NCBI GenBank assembly: GCA_017472105.1
Contig: JAFUQY010000205.1
Span: 1 to 8,034, forward strand
Direction: 5' to 3'
Length of the DNA: 8,034 nt
From: Clostridia bacterium
Lineage (GTDB): Bacteria > Bacillota_A > Clostridia > Oscillospirales > CAG-272
Numbering within the stretch: the stretch's first letter is position 1; every line of letters starts with the position of its first letter. Positions 1 through 5,704 of this stretch are shown one piece after another. The notes beneath the pieces were generated by a model. It saw nothing but the letters and a program-made list of their open reading frames with translations. It ran no database searches and was not told the origin of the DNA. The position numbers were made by a program, and so were the translations under genes.

Positions 1-84
1 GAAGTAATGCATCGCGCCGGAAACGATGGTGTAGGGCTCGCCGTCCATGAGGAAGTTTTTGTTGTCGTAAGTGATGATGCCCAT
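1..84 (-). CDS. GH35-type beta-galactosidase, N-terminal fragment
   Basis: Only the first 28 codons lie in the window; the gene runs off the left edge on the minus strand. The start is the ATG whose first base is position 84, with an AAAGGA-type ribosome binding site about 6 bases upstream. The peptide contains FLMDGEPYTIVSGAMHYF at about residues 11-28. This matches the opening strand of glycoside hydrolase family 35, whose members typically begin with F-L-L-D-G-K-P-F-x-I-I-S-G-x-x-H-Y-F. Family members remove terminal beta-linked galactose from oligosaccharides or glycoproteins. No signal peptide precedes the motif, so a cytoplasmic enzyme is likely. The gene is divergent from a sialidase-like gene, which fits a role in host or dietary glycan breakdown. 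The catalytic glutamates lie outside the window, so activity cannot be judged. Confidence 0.75.
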   Translation of the reverse strand, partial: MGIITYDNKNFLMDGEPYTIVSGAMHYF

Positions 85-117
85 GGGGATTCCTTTCTTG
101 ATTGCGTTTTTTCTTAT

Positions 118-146
118 AGTTTAACATACGGCGGCGGTTTTTGCAA
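118..146 (-). promoter_or_regulatory. Probable sigma-A promoter of the GH35 gene
   Basis: Read on the minus strand, there is a -35 element TTGCAA (positions 146-141), a 17-base spacer and a -10 element TAAACT (positions 123-118). A TG one base upstream of the -10 gives an extended -10. Each hexamer matches 4 of 6 consensus bases. Transcription would start near position 110, about 25 bases before the GH35 start codon. An alternative -10, TATAAG, lies at 118-113. This is inferred from sequence alone. Confidence 0.45.
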
Positions 147-238
147 GTATCGTTTGTGAAATTTTGCATCTGTTCCGGAAACCTGCGTTCAATTCCCGGT
201 GTAGATACGAAAATTTACAGAATTTCTTCCGCAAAGCG

Positions 239-267
239 TAGACTAATTCCTGCAATTGTGATATAAT
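239..267 (+). promoter_or_regulatory. Probable sigma-A promoter of the sialidase-like gene
   Basis: A -35-like TAGACT (239-244; 4 of 6 matches to TTGACA) is followed by a 17-base spacer and a perfect TATAAT (262-267). TG at 259-260 gives an extended -10. Transcription should begin near 273-275. That lies downstream of the ATG at 271, so this ATG would not be in the transcript and translation should start later (292 or 307). Confidence 0.65.
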
Positions 268-306
268 AATATGAAATACAATGGGAGAAGTATGGGGTGC
301 GACGGT

Positions 307-1449
307 ATGAAGAAAATCGGACATGAAGTGCTGTTCCTCGGCACATCGGAGAACAATCCCCGGAACGGAGAAAGCACCTTCGCGCGGCTGGATGACGGCA
401 GAATCCTCTATGCCTACACGGAGTATTACAGCACCTGCGGCGAAGACCACGGAACCGCGCGGATCTGCTGCTGTGTGTCCGATGACGAAGGGGAAACATG
501 GTCGTCACCGCGGATCATGATCGAGAAGGACGGGGACGCGCAGAATATCATGTCGCCCGCCTTGGTCAGCTTAAAAAACGGCGGCACCGGACTCTTTTAC
601 CTCCGCAAGCAGATCATGCCCGACATGGGGATCACCTGTATGCCGTGCTTCCGAAAATCCGATGACGGCGGCGTGACATGGTCGGACGAGTGCAGATGCG
701 CCATTCCCGACGGGTACTACTGCGGCATCAATGACGGTGCTGTCGTGACCGCGTCCGGGAGACTGCTCTGGCCCATGTCCTACCACGGCGAACGCTATGA
801 TTTCTGCGGAAAATGCACGCTGAAAATCAACCATACCAACGAAATGATCGTGCTGTACTCCGACGATGACGGCGTGACGTGGGATATACTGCCCGGACGG
901 GTGAAGTCCCCGTATGCCTCCACGACCGGCAATTTCGCCGAGCCCGGAATCTACGAGCACGAAAACGGCACGCTCTGGATGTGGATGCGGACGGGAATGG
1001 GGCACCAGTACGATACCCTGTCCGATGACGGCGGCAAAACATGGCTGTCCCCGGAGCCGAATCTGCGGTTTACCTCCCCGGATTCCCCGATGCGCGTCAA
1101 GCGGATGGGAGACATCACAGCAGCTGTGTTCAATCCCGTGCCGTACAACTGTCTCCGCACCGATACCGAAGCGTGGAACAGCCCGAAACGTACGCCGATC
1201 GTGATGGCAGTGTCCCGCGACGACGGAAACTCCCTGAACAGACGCGGCGTCAGCTTCGTCAACGGCGGCCTGCGGGAATTCGGGAAAAACGTGTACCTCC
1301 TGGAAGACGATACGTCCGAGAGCTACTGCTACCCATCCATGATCGGAACACAGGACGGGTATCTGGTGTCCTACTATCACAGCGCCGGAACGCCGTACTG
1401 CCTGCGAGCATCGAAAATCGTGAAAATCACCCGCGACGAGATAGAATAA
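307..1449 (+). CDS. Sialidase-fold (BNR/Asp-box) protein, probable exo-acting glycosidase
   Basis: With the start at 307 this is a 380-residue protein of the six-bladed sialidase-like beta-propeller type (BNR_2 family). Four clear Asp boxes (S-x-D-x-G-x-x-W) are visible: residues 58-65 (SDDEGETW), 118-125 (SDDGGVTW), 185-192 (SDDDGVTW) and 239-246 (SDDGGKTW). A fifth, degenerate copy at about 303-310 has lost its tryptophan. Known relatives cleave terminal sialic acid, but the family also covers other sugar-binding or hydrolysing propellers, and I cannot place the catalytic arginine triad with certainty, so the substrate is open. There is no signal peptide or membrane segment, so it is probably cytoplasmic and acts on imported oligosaccharides. 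The frame opens at an ATG at 271, but that lies upstream of the predicted transcript start. ATG 307 is preferred: GGGGTG lies 7 bases upstream and GGAGAAG (284-290) 16 bases upstream. ATG 292 is possible but sits only 1 base after GGAGAAG. The divergent GH35 gene supports a role in glycan use. Confidence 0.75.
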   Translation: MKKIGHEVLFLGTSENNPRNGESTFARLDDGRILYAYTEYYSTCGEDHGTARICCCVSDDEGETWSSPRIMIEKDGDAQNIMSPALVSLKNGGTGLFYLRKQIMPDMGITCMPCFRKSDDGGVTWSDECRCAIPDGYYCGINDGAVVTASGRLLWPMSYHGERYDFCGKCTLKINHTNEMIVLYSDDDGVTWDILPGRVKSPYASTTGNFAEPGIYEHENGTLWMWMRTGMGHQYDTLSDDGGKTWLSPEPNLRFTSPDSPMRVKRMGDITAAVFNPVPYNCLRTDTEAWNSPKRTPIVMAVSRDDGNSLNRRGVSFVNGGLREFGKNVYLLEDDTSESYCYPSMIGTQDGYLVSYYHSAGTPYCLRASKIVKITRDEIE

Positions 1450-1483
1450 ACAGAAAATCAAAACAACCGAAGGGAGGCGTACC

Positions 1484-2548
1484 ATGATCGGGATCAGGAA
1501 CCTGAGACAAAAGCTCTTTTCCGTTATGCAGAGACACGACGAACTGCCGGAAATGTCCCTGCCGCTGACCGTGCTCATGATGCTCGGATGCATCCTCTTT
1601 TCCATGGCGGCGGGCAAACTCGCAACTCCTGCACAGCCCTACGGCAGATTCCTCACCGCACCCGATTACATCGGCATCGCGGCGGCTGTGATGTTCCTGC
1701 CCGTGATCGCCTGCATGTACGCGTCCGTTATCCTCCTGTGGCGGAAGGTCGCATCCCTCCTCGTCACGCCGATCTGCTTTGCCGTCATGCTCTGGGCGGA
1801 CGTCAGACTGTTCCCGGCAGTGACAATGTCGCTCTCCCTCCTGTTCTGCGCGTATGTGTATGCAACCTCCCTCATCTCAAAGGAAACCCGGTTCAGACGC
1901 ATGACTGCACTCGCATCCGCCGCCGGAATCTGTACCGCATTGACCGCTGCCGCGTATGTGAGTCTCTATTTCGGCAGTTTCGCTGAATTTTTCGACTGGT
2001 ATATGGTCACTCTGCCCGAAGCGATGGCGGAAGTGTACCTCAATGCCGGTCAGACAGTCCCCGCAACCGACCTCGTCACCGGATGCCGCCAGCTTCTCAT
2101 GATGGTGCCGTCCTATACGGTCGTTCTGTCGATTGCCCTCGCGTGGATTACCGAGTTTCTCATGCATACCCTCTTCCGCGTCCTCGGATGCGAAGAAATT
2201 TTCATCGAAACTTCACGGAAAATCACCATGCCCGCATCCTATGCCGTGGTGTATGCCGTTTCCTTCGGGCTCACCATGATGACACCCGCGGATTCGTATC
2301 CGTTCCTGTATATCCTCCTCAACAGTATCACGTGCGCCATGATCCTGCCCTGCGCCGCCATCGGACTCGACGGAGTCAGACACGCACTGGAGGAAAAGCT
2401 CTATTACGTCACCAGTGAAAAACTCCTCGCCGTCATGATCCTCGCCGTCGCATTCGGCATCCTCGGCGTGAACGGATTCGTAATCGTCTCGTCCGTGTGC
2501 GGAGCATATTATGTGATAAAAAACCGCGTAAACCGTGAAAAAGAGTGA
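1484..2548 (+). CDS. yybS: Polytopic membrane protein, YybS/DUF2232-like
   Basis: This is a 354-residue, strongly hydrophobic protein with about eight or nine likely membrane segments, near residues 26-44, 58-80, 84-100, 107-125, 137-160, 200-228, 244-263, 268-290 and 312-340. The N-terminal 20 residues and the short C-terminal tail are basic, suggesting cytoplasmic ends. The assignment to YybS (DUF2232) rests on this architecture and on location: in Bacillus subtilis and many other Bacillota, yybS lies immediately before the c-di-AMP phosphodiesterase gene, rplI and the replicative helicase, as here. It is somewhat longer than the roughly 310-residue Bacillus protein. No biochemical function is established for the family, and some relatives resemble substrate-binding components of vitamin transporters. 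A strong AGGGAGG site (1471-1477) precedes the ATG by 6 bases. Only 34 bases separate it from the sialidase-like gene, so read-through from that promoter is likely. No clear terminator follows directly. Confidence 0.6.
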   Translation: MIGIRNLRQKLFSVMQRHDELPEMSLPLTVLMMLGCILFSMAAGKLATPAQPYGRFLTAPDYIGIAAAVMFLPVIACMYASVILLWRKVASLLVTPICFAVMLWADVRLFPAVTMSLSLLFCAYVYATSLISKETRFRRMTALASAAGICTALTAAAYVSLYFGSFAEFFDWYMVTLPEAMAEVYLNAGQTVPATDLVTGCRQLLMMVPSYTVVLSIALAWITEFLMHTLFRVLGCEEIFIETSRKITMPASYAVVYAVSFGLTMMTPADSYPFLYILLNSITCAMILPCAAIGLDGVRHALEEKLYYVTSEKLLAVMILAVAFGILGVNGFVIVSSVCGAYYVIKNRVNREKE

Positions 2549-2590
2549 GACACGATAACAGACAATCCCAAACAAACTCCCCGGCGCGCG

Positions 2591-2694
2591 TGAGCCAAAA
2601 TCAACGAACGATTTTCGCAACGAAATCCCGCAATCGCTCCACGGCGCGGGCGAATAGGGTCTCGGAGGTCCCTATGAGCCCCAGAACGATTTTC
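2591..2694 (+). repeat. Diverged direct duplication, possible intergenic repeat element
   Basis: The 11-base string GAACGATTTTC occurs exactly at 2606-2616 and again at 2684-2694. Each copy is preceded by TGAGCC (2591-2596 and 2675-2680) after gaps of 9 and 3 bases. The two copies lie in the same reading phase: translated from 2590, S-x-x-x-R-T-I-F appears first and S-P-R-T-I-F appears at the end. This suggests an old duplication, or a module of a dispersed intergenic repeat. Whether it is multi-copy in the genome cannot be seen from here. Confidence 0.5.
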
Positions 2695-2697
2695 TGA
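2654..2697 (+). other. Possible 7-codon leader peptide with SD in a hairpin loop
   Basis: A strong GGAGG (2664-2668) sits 5 bases before an ATG (2674) that opens a seven-codon frame, MSPRTIF, ending in TGA at 2695-2697. ATAGGG (2654-2659) is perfectly complementary to CCCTAT (2670-2675). The SD is therefore in a hairpin loop, and the first bases of the start codon are in the 3' arm. This resembles a translated leader or a translation-controlled switch, but chance is not excluded and nothing shows that it is translated. Confidence 0.3.
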
Positions 2698-2733
2698 TGC
2701 TTTGGACGGAACAATTCGGCATCGCACCCTCAA

Positions 2734-2752
2734 ATACAATCCGCAATTGTAT
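2734..2752. repeat. Short inverted repeat ATACAAT/ATTGTAT
   Basis: ATACAAT (2734-2740) and ATTGTAT (2746-2752) are perfect 7-base inverted arms around a CCGCA spacer. It could be a weak RNA hairpin or a protein-binding site. It is not followed by a T-run, so it is not a terminator on the plus strand. Confidence 0.4.
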
Positions 2753-2823
2753 CCGTAGAAAGAAATCCAACAATCAAAACTGCACGTAGTCAAGAAAATC
2801 CCCTTGAAGCTGACGAACCCATA

Positions 2824-2873
2824 TCGACTGACATTCCGTCAGCGCACTAAGCCTCGTCAGTCGAAAGTTTTTT
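2824..2873 (+). terminator. Terminator-like hairpin upstream of gdpP
   Basis: TCGACTGAC (2824-2832) pairs perfectly with GTCAGTCGA (2856-2864), giving a 9-base-pair stem with a 23-base loop. Three bases later comes a run of six T (2868-2873). The long loop and the short gap before the T-run make it a weaker terminator than usual. It would end transcripts coming from the sialidase/yybS side. The loop contains a second GTCAG that can pair with an upstream GCTGACG, so the helix may be conditional. Confidence 0.4.
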
Positions 2874-2877
2874 GCCA

Positions 2878-2897
2878 GGCTTTTTTACAAAAAAGCC
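2878..2897. repeat. Perfect 20-base palindrome, GGC-T6 / A6-GCC
   Basis: GGCTTTTTT (2878-2886) and AAAAAAGCC (2889-2897) are perfect inverted arms around AC. As RNA this folds into an A-U stem capped by a GC clamp. No T-run follows on either strand, so it is not a standard terminator. It lies immediately downstream of the terminator-like helix and 53 bases before gdpP. Confidence 0.5.
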
Positions 2898-2950
2898 GCG
2901 TTCCCCTTTACAATCAACCAAAGCTAACAAAAATGTAGAAAGAGGCAGTT

Positions 2951-4963
2951 ATGGCTAAGACGGGAAAACAGAATAATGACCTGCGCACCGTGCGGAAGGA
3001 GACTGCCATCGTGATTGCCGCGAGCGGGCTGTTCTGTCTGCTGCTGTTTATGACGGCGGTGTGGCAGAGTGATATCAATCCGCTCATGTGCGGCGTGTTT
3101 GTGCTGGTGCTGTACGCGGCGGCATGTGCGGCGGCTGTGCTTCTGCTGGAGAAACGCATCAAGGGCGGCACCGGAAACGAGACCCTTGCGCCCGTCATGG
3201 GACGGATCATGTTCGACGCCGTCGTCAAGATGGCAAATCCCGTGTTCATCTGCGACTCCAGCGAACGCATCATCTGGTATAACAGCGCAACCGAACAGCT
3301 CCATTCCGATAAGAATAAGCTGTACGGCGAATCCGTTGCGGAACTCTTCGGCGTCAGCTTGCAGGAAATCCGTGCCGACCGATCCGAAAAGGGCGCGAGA
3401 ATCACCTGCGAAGGACGATCCTTCTACGCAAAGTATAACCATATCAAAACCGACGACAACGACTTCGCCCTCATCTCCACCGTTGAGACAACTGAGGTCG
3501 ACGCGCTCACCGAAAAAATGGCGGGCGATGAACTGGTCGTGTGCTATATCATCATCGATAACCTCGGCGAAATGCTCCAGTACGACAGCGAACAGTACCG
3601 ACCCGCAGCCGCAAAGCTCGACGAGATTCTCCGCGACTGGGCGGATGAGTACGGCGGTATCCTCAAGGAGTACGAGCGAGATAAGTACCTCTTCATCACC
3701 GAAGCAAGAGTCCTCGACGAAATGGTCATCCGCAAATTCGATATCCTCGACCGCGTCCGTTCCGTCAAGGCGGGTGACACCAACCTCCCGCTTACCATTT
3801 CCATGGGCGTTGCCAACCTCCACGGCTCGTATGAGGAAAAGGAACGTGCCGCTCATGCCGCTCTCGATATGGCGCTCCAGCGAGGCGGTGACCAGGCGGC
3901 TGTCAAGGGCGAAACCTCCATTGAATTCTTCGGCGGTATCACCAAGAGCGTCCAGAAGCGTACCAATGTAAGATCCCGCGTCGTCTGCAATGAGCTCATC
4001 TCCGCGATGAAAAACGCGTCCAATGTCCTCATCATGGGTCACAGGGGCGCGGACTTCGATGCGTTCGGCTCGGCTGTCGGACTTGCAAGAATCGCCATGT
4101 ACTGCGGCGCGCGCGTCAATGTCGTGCTGAATATGGCTGACAGAAACCTCATCGGATGCCGCGAGCTCGTCGAACCTGAGGAGGACTTCCTCGGTATCTT
4201 CATCGATTCCTCACAGGCACTCGATCTTCTGGAAACCGGTACCCTCGTCGTCGTCACGGACGTTTCCAATTTCGATAATATGGAAGCGCAGGAGCTCGCA
4301 AAACGCACCGAAAAGCTCGCCGTCATCGACCACCACAGAAAAACCAAGGAATTCGAACGCGAACCCGATATCGAATACATCGAGCCTTCCGCGTCCTCGG
4401 CGTCCGAGCTGGTGGCGGAAATGCTCGAGCAGGTGCTCCCGAAGGACGACTTGTCCCCTGCGGAAGCGAATGTACTCCTCGCCGGCATTACCCTCGATAC
4501 CAAGCAGTTCACCAAAAATACCGGTACCCGTACCTTCTCTGCCGCGATGTACCTCAGAGACCGGGGCGCGGATCCGTCCATGGTGCAGAACCTCTTCAAG
4601 CAGAGCTTCGATGACTATCAGCGCGAAGCAAGATTCCGTCAGAATGTCGAGATCTACCGCGGATGCTGTGCCATTACCGTCATGAATTCCGGCGAAGGCA
4701 GCGTCACCGACGGCATCATCGCCGCAAAAGCTGCGGATAACCTGCTCGGCGTGGACGGCATCAGAGCTTCCTTTGCCGCAATCCGCATCGGCGACGCCGT
4801 CAGAATCTCCGCGCGAAGCAACGGTCAGCTCAATGTCGAGCTCGTCATGAAGGAACTCGGCGGCGGCGGTCACTTCGAAGGCGCGGCGGCTCAGCAGAAC
4901 GGCAAATCCATGGAAGAAATGATCGACGCACTCAAAAAAGCAATCGATAAGTATCTCAATTAA
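2951..4963 (+). CDS. gdpP: Cyclic-di-AMP phosphodiesterase GdpP
   Basis: This 670-residue membrane protein hydrolyses c-di-AMP to pApA, the turnover step of the second messenger that controls potassium and osmotic balance and wall stress. The domain order is complete: two membrane segments (about 19-38 and 45-66), a PAS-like sensor (about 80-150), a degenerate GGDEF domain (about 190-320, where the signature region reads YERDKY at 241-246), a DHH domain and a DHHA1 domain. Visible metal or catalytic residues are H364, D368 and D370 in GHRGADFDAFG, D437, the DHH triad 460-462, D516 in LDTKQF, and the GGGGH motif at 637-641. The usual D-T-H-K/R-P segment reads D-V-S-N-F here, but the ligand aspartate is kept. 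The degenerate GGDEF domain is expected to lack cyclase activity. AGAGG (2941-2945) lies 5 bases before the ATG. The length is close to the roughly 660 residues of Bacillus YybT. It is probably co-transcribed with rplI, 60 bases downstream. Confidence 0.95.
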   Translation: MAKTGKQNNDLRTVRKETAIVIAASGLFCLLLFMTAVWQSDINPLMCGVFVLVLYAAACAAAVLLLEKRIKGGTGNETLAPVMGRIMFDAVVKMANPVFICDSSERIIWYNSATEQLHSDKNKLYGESVAELFGVSLQEIRADRSEKGARITCEGRSFYAKYNHIKTDDNDFALISTVETTEVDALTEKMAGDELVVCYIIIDNLGEMLQYDSEQYRPAAAKLDEILRDWADEYGGILKEYERDKYLFITEARVLDEMVIRKFDILDRVRSVKAGDTNLPLTISMGVANLHGSYEEKERAAHAALDMALQRGGDQAAVKGETSIEFFGGITKSVQKRTNVRSRVVCNELISAMKNASNVLIMGHRGADFDAFGSAVGLARIAMYCGARVNVVLNMADRNLIGCRELVEPEEDFLGIFIDSSQALDLLETGTLVVVTDVSNFDNMEAQELAKRTEKLAVIDHHRKTKEFEREPDIEYIEPSASSASELVAEMLEQVLPKDDLSPAEANVLLAGITLDTKQFTKNTGTRTFSAAMYLRDRGADPSMVQNLFKQSFDDYQREARFRQNVEIYRGCCAITVMNSGEGSVTDGIIAAKAADNLLGVDGIRASFAAIRIGDAVRISARSNGQLNVELVMKELGGGGHFEGAAAQQNGKSMEEMIDALKKAIDKYLN

Positions 4964-4972
4964 TCAAACCGC

Positions 4973-4995
4973 ATATTTAAACACACTTTAAATAT
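4973..4995. repeat. AT-only inverted repeat between gdpP and rplI
   Basis: ATATTTAAA (4973-4981) and TTTAAATAT (4987-4995) are perfect 9-base inverted arms around CACAC. The repeat begins 10 bases after the gdpP stop and ends 15 bases before the rplI ribosome binding site (GGAGG, 5011-5015). It could be an RNA hairpin that marks an mRNA-processing point or tunes rplI translation, or an operator. No T-run follows, so it is unlikely to be a strong terminator. Confidence 0.5.
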
Positions 4996-5023
4996 AGAAT
5001 TTTCCCAATCGGAGGCATAAATC

Positions 5024-5473
5024 ATGAAAGTTGTATTATTACAGGACGTAAAGGGTCAGGGTAAGAAGGACCAGATCATCGACGTATCCGACGGATATGC
5101 GAGAAACTTCCTCCTGCCGAAGAAGCTCGCCGCTGTGGCTGACGCTCAGGTTCTCAACGATATCAAGAACAAGGAAGCCGCAAAACAGCGCAAGATTGAG
5201 CTGGAAAAGCAGGCCGCACGCGATACTGCGGAAAAAATGCAGGGCATCCTCGTCAAGATCAAGGTTCAGCAGACCAACGCCGACGGCAAGTTCAAGGGCG
5301 CGGTAACCTCCAAGGACATCGCGGAAGAGCTCAATAAGCAGTTCGGCATCGAGGTCGACAAGAGAAAGATCGTCTTGGGCGAGCAGATCAAGGCGTACGG
5401 TACATACTCCGTCGAAGTCAAGCTCTACCCCGAAATCACCGGCAAAATGAGCGTTCTGGTGCATGGGGCGTAA
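5024..5473 (+). CDS. rplI: Large-subunit ribosomal protein bL9
   Basis: This 149-residue protein has the normal length for bL9, which binds 23S rRNA near the L1 stalk and helps keep the reading frame during translation. The N-terminal domain signature is clear: [18 protein letters not shown], followed by [14 protein letters not shown] at about 24-37. A long charged linker helix follows (about 42-75, rich in K, E and A), and then the C-terminal rRNA-binding domain (about 76-149). GGAGG (5011-5015) is 8 bases before the ATG. Its place between gdpP and the replicative helicase gene is conserved in Bacillota. A weak hairpin follows the stop codon. Confidence 0.97.
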   Translation: MKVVLLQDVKGQGKKDQIIDVSDGYARNFLLPKKLAAVADAQVLNDIKNKEAAKQRKIELEKQAARDTAEKMQGILVKIKVQQTNADGKFKGAVTSKDIAEELNKQFGIEVDKRKIVLGEQIKAYGTYSVEVKLYPEITGKMSVLVHGA

Positions 5474-5492
5474 TTGACCAAATATTTTCGTC

Positions 5493-5536
5493 AGCCGGGT
5501 TGAAAGATATCCGGCTTTCGTTATATTTGTTTTTGC
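5493..5536 (+). terminator. Weak intrinsic terminator after rplI
   Basis: AGCCGG (5493-5498) pairs with CCGGCT (5511-5516), and the stem can be lengthened by a G-T and a T-A pair. A T-rich but interrupted tract follows to about 5535. It begins 20 bases after the rplI stop and lies just upstream of the dnaB promoter, the right place for a partial operon boundary. Confidence 0.5.
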
Positions 5537-5538
5537 TA

Positions 5539-5567
5539 TTGAGTAAAGACAAAAAATATGTTATAAT
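5539..5567 (+). promoter_or_regulatory. Strong sigma-A promoter of dnaB
   Basis: TTGAGT (5539-5544; 4 of 6 matches to TTGACA), an exact 17-base spacer and a perfect TATAAT (5562-5567) are preceded by TG at 5559-5560, an extended -10. The flanks are A/T-rich. Transcription should start near 5574, leaving a leader of about 130 bases before the dnaB ATG. This is the best-looking promoter in the window. Confidence 0.75.
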
Positions 5568-5573
5568 ATATCC

Positions 5574-5704
5574 AATAATCACGTAAATTGAACAGAAATG
5601 CAGTTTGAACGAAGTTGTTCGATGGACAGCCGATGATACACGTTTGTTCTTTACGCACTCTGGACTGAGTTTTTACACAATCAAACCCTCGGAGGTAACA
5701 CAAC
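5574..5704 (+). promoter_or_regulatory. Structured 5' leader of dnaB
   Basis: The leader can fold on itself. CGTAAA (5582-5587) and GAACA (5590-5594) pair with TTTACG (5650-5655) and TGTTC (5645-5649). This gives an 11-pair closing helix with a two-base TT bulge, extendable inward by G-T and A-T pairs. Inside lies a second hairpin, TTGAAC (5605-5610) with GTTCGA (5617-5622). A small ACTC/GAGT hairpin followed by T4 (5657-5674) comes next, then the GGAGG site (5691-5695). It matches no riboswitch class that I recognise. The pairing is visible; a regulatory role is inference. Confidence 0.4.

Larger units (their letters stand above)
2549..2950. other. 402-base non-coding region before gdpP
   Basis: No protein gene of convincing size is present. 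The left half (about 2580-2700) is GC-rich and carries a diverged duplication and a small SD-ATG unit. The right half (about 2700-2950) is AT-rich and carries several inverted repeats, including a terminator-like helix and a perfect palindrome. I could not find a good sigma-A promoter for gdpP in it; TTTACA at 2908-2913 has no matching -10 at normal spacing. The individual elements are listed separately. Confidence 0.6.

Noticed and set aside
155..225. Imperfect inverted repeat around TGTGAAATTTT and AAAATTTACA in the divergent region, considered as an operator
   Set aside because: The arms are mismatched and far apart, and AT-rich matches of this quality are expected by chance.
571..1617. 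348-codon open frame on the minus strand opposite the sialidase-like gene and the start of yybS
   Set aside because: It mirrors the plus-strand gene, whose Asp boxes and codon pattern show which strand codes. It has no recognisable domain, low-complexity composition and runs through two real genes.
2590..2697. 35-codon plus-strand frame starting at GTG 2590 through both repeat copies
   Set aside because: No ribosome binding site precedes the GTG, and the frame remains open upstream without a start. It was kept only as evidence that the two repeat copies share a phase.
2509..2793. 94-codon minus-strand frame across the yybS-gdpP gap
   Set aside because: It overlaps the end of yybS, has no convincing ribosome binding site, and its composition follows the repeat-like GC island rather than a protein family.
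2904..2940. TTTACA at 2908-2913 considered as the -35 of a gdpP promoter
   Set aside because: The expected -10 position reads AAATGT, which is a poor match, so no promoter is claimed.
2924..4042. 372-codon open frame on the minus strand opposite the N-terminal half of gdpP
   Set aside because: It arises from the C-ending codon bias of gdpP. The predicted product is rich in D, E, H and R without any motif, whereas the plus strand gives a complete GdpP.
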